Under the pieces are notes generated by a model. It saw only the letters and a program-made list of their open reading frames with translations. It had not been told where the DNA came from and searched no databases. The translations under genes and the position numbers were made by a program. Below are positions 1-6,037 of a stretch of 14,908 nt of DNA, in pieces; within the stretch, counting starts at the first letter, position 1; each line of letters begins with the position of its first letter. This stretch comes from Anaerolinea thermophila (GTDB lineage: Bacteria; Chloroflexota; Anaerolineae; Anaerolineales; DRKV01): NCBI GenBank assembly GCA_020722405.1, contig DYKW01000026.1, positions 1-14,908 of the forward strand. Direction: 5' to 3'.

Positions 1-81
1 CCCGACACCTGCCTGTAAGTTTTTAGTGGTTCTATCTCGAAAACCATCTCGCTTAACAATCCATTCTATTGTGAGGTGCTT

Positions 82-654
82 GTGAATCATCATACTGGTC
101 GTATTGAAGTCATCACGGGTTCCATGTTTTGCGGTAAAACGGAGGAACTCATTCGCCGTTTGCGCCGTGCATCTATTGCCCGCCGCAAAGTACAAGTTTT
201 CAAACCGATCATTGATGATCGCTATGCTTATGCCCAGGTTGCGTCCCATGCGGGGAGCAGTTTCGAAGCCCAACCGGTTGCCAGTGCTTCTGAGATTCTG
301 CCTTTACTCAATGAAGACACGGACGTGGTAGGCATTGATGAAGCACAATTCTTTGGGGACGATTTGATCTCTCTCGTGCGGCAACTTGCCGATCAAGGTA
401 TTCGTGTTATCCTGACCGGCTTGGACCAGGATTTTCGCGGCGAGCCTTTTGGGCCTATGCCTGCTCTTATGGCCTTAGCCGAAGAAGTTGACAAACTGCA
501 CGCCATTTGCATGGTATGCGGTGAACCGGCCAGCCGCACCCAACGCCTTGTAGATGGACAACCGGCGCGTTATGATGACCCTATTATCATCGTTGGGGCT
601 TCGGAAATGTATGAAGCCCGCTGTCGTCAGCATCATATCGTACCGCGTTCTTGA
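82..654 (+). CDS. tdk: Thymidine kinase (type II, zinc-containing)
   Basis: The product phosphorylates thymidine to dTMP with ATP, in cytoplasmic pyrimidine salvage. From the GTG at 82 it has 190 residues, normal for the bacterial type II family. Visible motifs are the P-loop GSMFCGKT (13-20), the Walker B/catalytic segment GIDEAQFF with Glu87, the GLDQDFRGEPF block (113-123), and a structural zinc site made by CMVC (Cys143, Cys146) and Cys181/His184 near the C-terminus. Start choice: an SD-like GTGAGG lies at 71-76, five bases before GTG 82. An in-frame GTG at 76 overlaps that SD and is less likely. The gene is first in a plus-strand run with hpt (14 bases downstream) and cca. The first 80 bases of the window show no promoter I would defend. 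The assignment is secure; only the exact start is uncertain. Confidence 0.96.
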   Translation: MNHHTGRIEVITGSMFCGKTEELIRRLRRASIARRKVQVFKPIIDDRYAYAQVASHAGSSFEAQPVASASEILPLLNEDTDVVGIDEAQFFGDDLISLVRQLADQGIRVILTGLDQDFRGEPFGPMPALMALAEEVDKLHAICMVCGEPASRTQRLVDGQPARYDDPIIIVGASEMYEARCRQHHIVPRS

Positions 655-668
655 CTAGGAGCATATTT

Positions 669-1223
669 ATGCAAGACTACCGTGAGTTTTTAAGTGAAAT
701 TCTAATCTCCGAAGAACAATTGCAAGCCCGCATTGCAGAATTAGGTGAGCAGATTAGCCGCGATTATGCTAATCAGGATTTGCTCCTGGTGTGTATCTTG
801 CGCGGTGGGGTGCTTTTCCTCACCGACTTGATGCGACAAATTGCCGTGCCGCATGCCATTGATTTTATGGCTGTTTCATCTTATGGCATTGGTGCTCGCC
901 AGAGTAGTGGGCAGGCGCGCATTAATCTGGATATCAATACCGACATCCGTGATCGCAATGTCTTGTTGGTGGAAGACATTGTGGATAGTGGTTACACGCT
1001 GGAAGCAGTACTTTCCCTGCTCAAGACGCGTCGCCCAAAGACCTTGCGCACCTGCGTTCTTCTCGATAAGACCGAACGCCGTGAAATTGACATCCCCGTA
1101 GATTACGTTGGTTTCACCATTCCGAATATCTTCGTCTTTGGCTATGGGCTGGATATCGACGAACATTATCGGAATTTGCCCTTTATTGGCGTGATAGATC
1201 TGAAGAAATATAAAGCCCTCTGA
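669..1223 (+). CDS. hpt: Hypoxanthine (guanine) phosphoribosyltransferase
   Basis: This purine salvage enzyme transfers the phosphoribosyl group of PRPP to hypoxanthine and/or guanine in the cytoplasm, giving IMP or GMP. The 184-residue protein is the usual length for bacterial HPRT. It shows the pyrophosphate loop ILRGGVLF (43-50), the flexible-loop SSYG (70-73), the PRPP-binding signature VEDIVDSGYTL (101-111) with its two acidic residues, the DKTERR segment (133-138) and the C-terminal block FVFGYGLDIDEHYRNLPFIG (155-174). The ATG at 669 is preceded by TAGGAG (656-661) seven bases upstream. A TTG at 651 overlapping the tdk stop is in frame, but it would place the SD inside the gene. With tdk on one side and cca seven bases downstream, it belongs to one short operon. 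Xanthine specificity cannot be excluded from sequence alone. Confidence 0.96.
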   Translation: MQDYREFLSEILISEEQLQARIAELGEQISRDYANQDLLLVCILRGGVLFLTDLMRQIAVPHAIDFMAVSSYGIGARQSSGQARINLDINTDIRDRNVLLVEDIVDSGYTLEAVLSLLKTRRPKTLRTCVLLDKTERREIDIPVDYVGFTIPNIFVFGYGLDIDEHYRNLPFIGVIDLKKYKAL

Positions 1224-1230
1224 GATAACG

Positions 1231-2880
1231 ATGTCTCCTAGGGTATCGCCCTCCCCAGATGATTTTCTACAGCCCTACGCGGGCCGTTGGGTGGCCCGTG
1301 TGGATGGGCGGGTGGTGGCCCAGGGAGGCACTCCGCAACAGGCCGCGGCCGCGGCACAACGCTCCCAGTACAAGGAACGCCTACAAATCACCTACATCCC
1401 CTTAGAAATGAACTTGTCTTTTCACCCTTTGTTAGAACGCATACGTGCTGTTATACCGCCCGATACCCCTGTTTATCTGGTTGGAGGCGCCGTCCGTGAT
1501 GCTTTGCGCAATCGCCCCTCCCATGACCTGGATTTTTCGGTGCAGGGTAATGCCAAAGCATTGGCGCGCCGGGTAGGAGATGCCCTCAATGCTGCCTACT
1601 ACCCCTTGCATGGTGAAATTGATGCCGGACGGGTGGTGCTTGATATGGACGCTGAGCGCTACATTCTCGATTTTGTCGGCTTGCACCCCAACGGTTTGGA
1701 AGCCGACCTGAGAGCGCGAGATTTCACCATCAACGCAATTGCCGTAGATATACGTGCCCCACAACAGTTGTTGGATCCTCTAGGGGGAGCGGTCTCTTTA
1801 AAGCAGGGCGAATTGCGTGTTTGTTCTCCCACCAGTTTACTGGATGATCCAACGCGCATTTTACGCGCCGTGCGACAAGCCGTGGACATGCAATTAAGTA
1901 TTCTCCCTGAGACGCGCCGCTTGATGAAAGCCGCTTTGCCAGGACTGGAGCATGTTTCGCCAGAACGTATACGTACTGAATCCCTGCGCATCTTTGGGGG
2001 GAAACAAGCGGCTACTGCCTTGCGCATCCTGGATTTGATAGGTGCCCTGGCAATCATTTTCCCTGAGACGGCCGCTCTCAAGGGGGTTACTCAGTCCCCG
2101 CCACACGTCTATCCGGTTTGGGAGCATACTTTGACAGTTATTGAACGCCTGGATGGGTTGCTGAATGCTTTAGGGCTAGATTACGACCCCGATACATCGG
2201 CCAATAACCTGGTATTTGGGTATGTTTCTCTGCGTTTGGGACGCTATCGAGAGAAAATTGCCCAACACCTTTCTGCCGAGACCACGCCGGATGTTACGCG
2301 TCGAGCACTGCTTTTTTTCTCGGCCTTGTATCACGACATTGCCAAATCCCTCACCCGTACCGAGGAAGAAAATGGGCGTATTAGGTTTTTCCAGCACGAG
2401 AAACAAGGTGCAAAACTTGTCGTTGACCGTGCTGCAGCGTTGCACATGAGCGCTGATGAACTCACTGTTTTGAGGAAAACCATTGCGCACCACATGCGTC
2501 CCTTGTGGTTGTCTCAAGACGACCAGATACCTGGCCCGCGGGCAATATACCGTTTCTTCCGAGATACCGGCGATATTGGTGTGGATATCTGCTTGCTCTC
2601 ACTTGCCGATTTTTTGGGCACGTATGGGCCGGACGTCCCACAACAAGCCTGGACCCATCACGTAGACGTAATACGTCTTTTGCTGGAAGGCTGGTGGGAA
2701 CGTCGTGAAGAAGCCGTTTCCCCTCCACCGTTATTGAATGGACGGGACGTGATGCAACTGTTAGACATCCCACCAGGACCCCGCGTTGGGGAATTGCTCG
2801 AAATGTTACGCGAAGCCCAGGCTGCGGGTGAAATTACCACGCGAGAACAGGCGGAGGCGTTCTTGCGCATGATACCATAA
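1231..2880 (+). CDS. cca: CCA tRNA nucleotidyltransferase / poly(A) polymerase family with HD domain and N-terminal DUF5678-like module
   Basis: This class II nucleotidyltransferase of 549 residues probably adds or repairs the 3'-CCA of tRNA. A poly(A) polymerase or A-adding role is the alternative. Residues 1-55 form an extra module (PYAGRWVARVDGRVVAQGGT at 15-34, then an Ala/Gln-rich helix) resembling the small DUF5678 domain. The catalytic head follows: LVGGAVRD (83-90), the metal-binding DLD (Asp99, Asp101), RARDFTINA (161-169) and RILRAVRQA (209-217). An HD phosphohydrolase domain comes next, with His299, His368-Asp369, His389, His420/421 and Asp460 visible; such domains in CCA enzymes are linked to 2',3'-cyclic phosphodiesterase or phosphatase activity. 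The C-terminus (about 502-545) has the family's NGRDVMQLL and GELLEML helices. An ATG at 1408 would remove the N-module but has no SD, so I keep the long form. The gene starts seven bases after hpt and ends ahead of the terminator at 3025. Confidence 0.92.
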   Translation: MSPRVSPSPDDFLQPYAGRWVARVDGRVVAQGGTPQQAAAAAQRSQYKERLQITYIPLEMNLSFHPLLERIRAVIPPDTPVYLVGGAVRDALRNRPSHDLDFSVQGNAKALARRVGDALNAAYYPLHGEIDAGRVVLDMDAERYILDFVGLHPNGLEADLRARDFTINAIAVDIRAPQQLLDPLGGAVSLKQGELRVCSPTSLLDDPTRILRAVRQAVDMQLSILPETRRLMKAALPGLEHVSPERIRTESLRIFGGKQAATALRILDLIGALAIIFPETAALKGVTQSPPHVYPVWEHTLTVIERLDGLLNALGLDYDPDTSANNLVFGYVSLRLGRYREKIAQHLSAETTPDVTRRALLFFSALYHDIAKSLTRTEEENGRIRFFQHEKQGAKLVVDRAAALHMSADELTVLRKTIAHHMRPLWLSQDDQIPGPRAIYRFFRDTGDIGVDICLLSLADFLGTYGPDVPQQAWTHHVDVIRLLLEGWWERREEAVSPPPLLNGRDVMQLLDIPPGPRVGELLEMLREAQAAGEITTREQAEAFLRMIP

Positions 2881-2964
2881 CGCGCAGGTGCCACTCATCC
2901 GATAAGAAACCCGGCCTCTGTGAAACCTGTTCCGCTTGTAGTGATACTAGAGACGATGGCGCGA

Positions 2965-2978
2965 ATGCCACGCGGCAT
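2965..2978 (+). terminator. Weak hairpin after cca
   Basis: A five-base-pair stem, ATGCC/GGCAT with loop ACGC, is followed by GTTTTCTT, 85 bases past the cca stop. It could slow polymerase, but it is much weaker than the hairpin at 3025-3060 and may be chance. The surrounding 2881-3024 stretch shows no gene, tRNA-like fold or repeat that I can support. Confidence 0.25.
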
Positions 2979-3024
2979 GTTTTCTTAGGAGCAGTACACA
3001 CCCAGGCTGAATCTGATACATGAG

Positions 3025-3060
3025 AAAAGCCACCGAAATACCAATTTCCCGGTGGCTTTT
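3025..3060 (+). terminator. Strong intrinsic terminator, probably bidirectional
   Basis: A perfect 11-bp inverted repeat (AAAAGCCACCG / CGGTGGCTTTT) encloses a 14-base loop, and the run of T continues to 3062. On the plus strand it ends the tdk-hpt-cca unit. On the minus strand the same stem ends in CTTTT and can serve the converging small gene that stops at 3095. Confidence 0.9.
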
Positions 3061-3079
3061 TTGATGTGTGGGTTGGCTT

Positions 3080-3097
3080 TGAGCCATTTCTGGCTCA
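3080..3097 (-). terminator. Hairpin at the stop codon of the 90-aa gene
   Basis: A perfect 7-bp stem TGAGCCA/TGGCTCA closes a four-base loop, which reads GAAA (a GNRA tetraloop) in the minus-strand RNA. The stem begins with the TGA stop codon itself. There is no T tract directly after it, so it may protect the mRNA end or assist the terminator 20 bases further on rather than terminate alone. Confidence 0.5.
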
Positions 3098-3367
3098 GGG
3101 GTAAATATCTTCTAGCATGGGTTGATAGGATGCCCTACATCCCAATGGATGCGAGCACATTTCCAGGGGCAGTGGTGGTACTTCGGCTTTGGGGTAGGTG
3201 CCAGCCAATTGCTGACAGACAGGGCAGGCATCGGCTGGTACTACAATGGTGATCGCTCTGACACGGGGATTATTTTGTAAAATTTTCAAGGCCTTGGCAG
3301 CCTCAGAGTTTTCCCAAAGACTGTCACCGTTCATTGTGGCTTTATTTGGATGATTCTTGATTTTCAC
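3095..3367 (-). CDS. Small conserved-looking protein with CxxC...CxH...C motif, function unknown
   Basis: I do not recognise a named family. From the GTG at 3367 the product has 90 residues and no signal peptide or membrane segment. The first half is polar and helical (about 18-33). A strand AITIVVP (38-44) then leads into a cysteine region: Cys48-x2-Cys51, GTYPKAEVPPLPLE, then Cys71-x-His73-x3-Cys77, ending in LEDIYP. This spacing suggests a small metal-binding knuckle and faintly recalls the Cys-rich tail of phage Mu F-like head morphogenesis proteins, but no phage genes are nearby. The start is set by an AGGAGG seven bases upstream and a sigma-A promoter ending at 3408. The open frame continues upstream to 3535, but that part lies before the promoter and is probably not translated. 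The gene is monocistronic and converges on cca. Confidence 0.72.
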   Translation of the reverse strand: MKIKNHPNKATMNGDSLWENSEAAKALKILQNNPRVRAITIVVPADACPVCQQLAGTYPKAEVPPLPLEMCSHPLGCRASYQPMLEDIYP

Positions 3368-3374
3368 GGAAACG

Positions 3375-3380
3375 CCTCCT
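3375..3380 (-). promoter_or_regulatory. Consensus Shine-Dalgarno that fixes the GTG start at 3367
   Basis: The minus strand reads AGGAGG followed by seven bases and GTG. It is the best SD in the window and argues against the longer in-frame reading that begins at 3535. Confidence 0.85.
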
Positions 3381-3407
3381 GATTGCAAGTCGTAGTGGAA
3401 TGATGCT

Positions 3408-3436
3408 ATTGTAACACCTCTTGTCCATGGTGTCAG
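3408..3436 (-). promoter_or_regulatory. Sigma-A type promoter of the 90-aa gene
   Basis: On the minus strand, CTGACA (3436-3431) and TACAAT (3413-3408) are separated by exactly 17 bases. Each box is one base from consensus. Transcription would start near 3401, giving a leader of about 34 bases that contains the SD. Confidence 0.8.
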
Positions 3437-3616
3437 GTGTGTTGCATAATTGTTGGTTGCCTCGCAGTAAATAGGCTTTCCAGTCCGCCTTTTGGGCCTG
3501 AAATATCGTGGGGCGAAAGGCTTTTCTTCGCTCACGCCTGTTACCCGCCTTCGCGTCTTTCTGGCTTTGCGTTAGGGTTTTGGTTCACGAGGAATTGGCG
3601 TGGCGCGCCGCCAGAT

Positions 3617-3642
3617 GTAGGGCGGAATTAATTCCGCCCTAC
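3617..3642. repeat. Perfect 26-bp palindrome (REP/MITE-like), flanked by a 7-bp direct repeat
   Basis: GTAGGGCGGAATT is followed immediately by its exact reverse complement. GCCAGAT occurs directly before it (3610-3616) and again at 3651-3657, so a 34-base unit (3617-3650) sits between direct repeats, as a small mobile element with a target duplication would. Similar GTAGGGCG...CGCCCTAC palindromes are, from memory, frequent dispersed repeats in filamentous environmental bacteria. A single copy is visible here. Confidence 0.7.
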
Positions 3643-3806
3643 GGCGTAGTGCCAGATATGAGGACGCATCACGGAAAATTCCAAAGGGCCAAGGTTTTAA
3701 CATTGTAGGGTTGCCCAAAAATTTGAGAAGATACTTATCTAGTGTAAAACAAACACCTTCGGCACCTCCCCAAATTTTTCGGGAAATTGTGTATAGACGA
3801 ACCCCT

Positions 3807-3837
3807 CGGAGTTTTTCTGGACAAGTTCTAAAAGAAT
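3807..3837 (-). repeat. Dispersed repeat, copy A
   Basis: Read on the minus strand, TAGAACTTGTCCAGAAAA-ACTCCG matches TAGGACTTGTCCAAAAACAACTCCG at 14666-14690 with a few substitutions and one indel. The two copies are in opposite orientation and about 10.8 kb apart, both in intergenic DNA. Confidence 0.5.
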
Positions 3838-3870
3838 GGGAATTTTAGATAATTTCTGAAATATCTTGGC

Positions 3871-3898
3871 TTGCATCTGTGGTAAAGTAAGGTATCAT
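3871..3898 (+). promoter_or_regulatory. Possible promoter of the histidine kinase operon
   Basis: TTGCAT (3871-3876) and TATCAT (3893-3898) are spaced by 16 bases. The -10 box is good and the -35 box poor. It would give a leader of about 107 bases before the preferred kinase start. The assignment is tentative. Confidence 0.35.
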
Positions 3899-4001
3899 AT
3901 TTACGATGGTTTTTTTATCGTATTCTGGCGCAGGACTTGGCAAGCCATTGCCTTTTGGGGTTGCTGTCGCGAAACGCAGATGTGCTGGGAGTTGATTATT
4001 C

Positions 4002-4006
4002 GGGAG
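4002..4006 (+). promoter_or_regulatory. Shine-Dalgarno GGGAG deciding the kinase start
   Basis: GGGAG lies five bases before the GTG at 4012. The alternative TTG at 3937 has AGGA only two bases away, and its extra 25 residues show no motif, so the later start is preferred. Confidence 0.6.
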
Positions 4007-4011
4007 CCTAT

Positions 4012-5160
4012 GTGAACGATAACGCTATCCTATGCCCTAGTTGTCAGCACTTGATATCTGGGAATCCCCGTTATTGTCCGCATTGCGGCGTTGACGTAGC
4101 ATTGGCTGCTGTCTTGGAAGAAAGCCAGTTTGCCATCCAGATTTCTTCTGATTCCGATATGGCATTGACCCCTGAGGTTTTAATTCCAAGGTTGGGGGAA
4201 CGCCTGGTGCAAAAAGGCGTGATCACGGCGGCACAATTGCGACAAGCGTTGGATTACCAGCAGGAACGCGCAGAGCGGGGAGAGTCTTGTCTTTTGGGGC
4301 AGGCTCTACTTGCTTTGGGCATGGTTGATCAACAACCATTGGATCGTGCCATTACCGAACAGATTTTCCAACTCCAGAATGCGCTCAAAGACACCAACCG
4401 ACACCTTGAAGAACGCGTTGAACAGCGTACTAATGAGTTGCAAAAGGCACTACAGCGCCTTACGGAACTCAACCAAATAAAATCCAATTTTATTTCTAAT
4501 GTTTCTCATGAGCTGCGCACTCCATTAGCGCATATCAAGGGATACCTGGAGTTATTGGATAGTGCTATGCTAGGAGATTTGAATACAGAGCAACATAAAG
4601 CCGTTCGCACAGTGTTGCATGCGACGCAACGTTTGGAACAATTGATTGAATCATTATTGCAGTTTTCTTTGGCTGCACGCGGCGAACTCAGCCTCAATAT
4701 CAAGACACATGATTTGGCGGAACTGGTGAATACTGCCTGCGCCCAGGTTGCTCCGGCAGTGCAACGCAAACAAATTGAATTACATTGTGAAATTCCCAAA
4801 AGCCCTTGTTGGGTTCAGGTGGATGGGGATAAAATAACCTGGGTGTTGATGCAATTGCTTGATAACGCTGTTAAATTTACACCCGAGCATGGAAAAGTGA
4901 GTGTTCATCTGAAAATACAAGGTCGGGTTGTGGATGTTTTAGTGTCGGATACCGGCATTGGCATTCCTCCTGAACGTATAGATGAAATTTTTGAACCATT
5001 TCACCAACTTGACGAAGCAATGACTCGCCGTTACGGTGGCACAGGATTAGGGTTAGCATTGGTAAAGCGTATTTTGGATGCCCATAGTGTGCCTTATAAG
5101 GTACAATCTCGCCCAGGTGAGGGTACTCAAATTGAATTTTCGTTACCCCTTCACATGTGA
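4012..5160 (+). CDS. Soluble sensor histidine kinase with zinc ribbon and MshEN-like domain
   Basis: The kinase has 382 residues from GTG 4012 and no membrane segment, so it should sense a cytoplasmic signal. Domains in order: a zinc ribbon (Cys8, Cys11, Cys22, Cys25); a domain at about 57-120 with two 24-residue motifs, RLGERLVQKGVI...L...L..Q (60-83) and LLGQALLALGMV...L...I..Q (94-117). These fit the MshEN/GspE N-terminal consensus RLGxxLLxxGLL...L...L..Q, with only the Arg of motif 2 replaced, by Leu. A coiled coil follows (about 123-157), then the HisKA box SHELRTPL with phospho-acceptor His166, and a complete HATPase_c with N-box Asn285, DTGIGI (313-318), FEPF (328-331) and GGTGLGLAL (342-350). 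MshEN domains are known c-di-GMP receptors, so c-di-GMP control is a reasonable inference. The response regulator starts 52 bases downstream and is the presumed partner. A TTG at 3937 would add 25 residues. Confidence 0.9.
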   Translation: MNDNAILCPSCQHLISGNPRYCPHCGVDVALAAVLEESQFAIQISSDSDMALTPEVLIPRLGERLVQKGVITAAQLRQALDYQQERAERGESCLLGQALLALGMVDQQPLDRAITEQIFQLQNALKDTNRHLEERVEQRTNELQKALQRLTELNQIKSNFISNVSHELRTPLAHIKGYLELLDSAMLGDLNTEQHKAVRTVLHATQRLEQLIESLLQFSLAARGELSLNIKTHDLAELVNTACAQVAPAVQRKQIELHCEIPKSPCWVQVDGDKITWVLMQLLDNAVKFTPEHGKVSVHLKIQGRVVDVLVSDTGIGIPPERIDEIFEPFHQLDEAMTRRYGGTGLGLALVKRILDAHSVPYKVQSRPGEGTQIEFSLPLHM

Positions 5161-5185
5161 GGTGAAAAAAGCAACCCCACATGTA
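5152..5185 (+). repeat. Imperfect direct repeat around CACATGT between kinase and regulator
   Basis: CACATGT occurs at 5152-5158 and 5178-5184, both preceded by a C run and followed by AGG one or two bases on. The 26-base spacing is about two and a half helical turns. It could be a binding site for the regulator, or chance; the first copy is also the end of the kinase coding region. Confidence 0.3.
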
Positions 5186-5212
5186 GGTTCATGGTTAAGG
5201 AGAGAAGAGCAT

Positions 5213-5905
5213 ATGTCGGCAAAAATTTTGGTCGTTGACGATGAACCGTTGTACGCCCGCCTAGTAGGCGAAAGCCTAAAAATTGCAGGATACACTGTCT
5301 TACGTGCCTACGATGGCGAAAACGCCATTCAGATGGTCGCGAATGAACGTCCGGATCTGGTGATCCTGGATATCATGATGCCAGATATGGATGGTTTTAT
5401 GGTTTGTCAACGTATCCGTGAGTTTTCCAATACACCCATTATCATGCTAACCAGTAAAGCAGAAGAGAAAGCGCGCGTGACGGGATTAGACGTTGGCGCG
5501 GACGATTACATTATCAAACCATTTTCCGGGGAAGAATTTTTGGCACGTGTACGGGCTGTTCTACGTCGCTTTTCTGTGCAAACACCGCGTAATACACCTG
5601 CTGTATTTACACATGGTAACTTGATTATTGATTTTTCTCGTGCAGAAGTTTATCTGGGCGATAGGATGGTTTTTCTTTCTTCTACCGAATACCGTTTATT
5701 GTTGCAATTTGCTCACAATCTGGGGCGAGTTTTGTCATCCGAAGAATTATTGATTAATGTTTGGGGCGAAGAGTTCAAAGATGATCGGGAAATTCTATGG
5801 GTTAGCATTTCTCGATTGCGGCAAAAATTGGAGGAGGACCCTAAGAATCCAGTGCATATTGTCACTCGTTCTGGTGAAGGCTACCTGATGCCGGCGGTGG
5901 TGTGA
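5213..5905 (+). CDS. OmpR/PhoB-family response regulator
   Basis: A 230-residue two-component regulator. The receiver domain (1-120) has the acidic pair Asp9/Asp10, phospho-acceptor Asp53 in VILDIMMPDMDG, Thr80 and the KPF lysine at 102. The C-terminal winged-helix DNA-binding domain (about 131-230) has the family's STEYRLLLQF, VWGEEF, RLRQKLEEDP and TRSGEGYLM blocks. It is therefore a transcription factor activated by phosphorylation, presumably by the kinase encoded just upstream. The ATG at 5213 gives a receiver starting in the normal way (MSAKILVVDDEP) and has AAGGAG at 5197-5202, a slightly long spacing of ten bases. The frame is open further upstream into the kinase gene, but that extension has no domain. 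A 132-base gap without a clear terminator separates it from the next gene, so co-transcription is possible. The targets are unknown. Confidence 0.95.
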   Translation: MSAKILVVDDEPLYARLVGESLKIAGYTVLRAYDGENAIQMVANERPDLVILDIMMPDMDGFMVCQRIREFSNTPIIMLTSKAEEKARVTGLDVGADDYIIKPFSGEEFLARVRAVLRRFSVQTPRNTPAVFTHGNLIIDFSRAEVYLGDRMVFLSSTEYRLLLQFAHNLGRVLSSEELLINVWGEEFKDDREILWVSISRLRQKLEEDPKNPVHIVTRSGEGYLMPAVV

Positions 5906-6037
5906 AGCCTGTCATAGATGCCGCTTGATTTTGTTAGCAACCTGTAATGTTTTTTCGATTGTGGCTATGGCATAACGAAGGCAGTGTGATCGTCAACCTC
6001 GGGTAATAGCTCCTCCACTTTGAAAGGAAGTAAGCCA

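Larger units (their letters stand above)
3438..3870. other. Non-coding stretch with palindrome and repeat copies
   Basis: No reading frame here has a plausible SD, motif or length, so I see no gene. The stretch holds a degenerate CAAAG/GACGC-type repeat (3547-3573, minus-strand sense), the 26-bp palindrome at 3617-3642, AT-rich DNA with a near-inverted repeat (3716-3725 against 3771-3780), and one copy of a roughly 24-bp repeat (3807-3837) whose partner lies near the right end of the window. It reads like an accumulation zone for small dispersed elements between two transcription units. Confidence 0.6.

Noticed and set aside
1..81. Promoter for the tdk operon
   Set aside because: A TTAACAAT string near 54-60 resembles a -10 box but no matching -35 lies at 16-18 bases; the true promoter may be outside the window.
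2881..3024. Possible tRNA or small RNA after cca
   Set aside because: No cloverleaf, no conserved T-loop sequence, and only a five-base-pair hairpin.
3368..3535. N-terminal extension of the 90-aa minus-strand gene by 56 codons
   Set aside because: A near-consensus promoter (3408-3436) and a perfect SD lie inside it, so the extension is upstream of the predicted transcription start.
3547..3573. CAAAG/GACGC-type repeat resembling 14799-14826
   Set aside because: Alignment of the two needs gaps and many mismatches; kept only as a note within the intergenic entries.
3437..3708. Two overlapping plus-strand frames of about 65 codons
   Set aside because: No SD or motif; they run through the palindrome and repeat DNA.
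3716..3780. CAAAAATTTG / CAAATTTTTC inverted pair
   Set aside because: AT-rich, one mismatch, 45-base spacing; likely to occur by chance in this composition.
3937..4011. Longer kinase form from TTG 3937
   Set aside because: The SD is too close (two bases), the extra residues show no motif, and GTG 4012 has GGGAG at good spacing. It is not excluded outright.
5906..6037. Possible promoter or terminator between the response regulator and the DUF6812-like gene
   Set aside because: No -35/-10 pair with acceptable spacing and no stem with a T tract could be found by eye.
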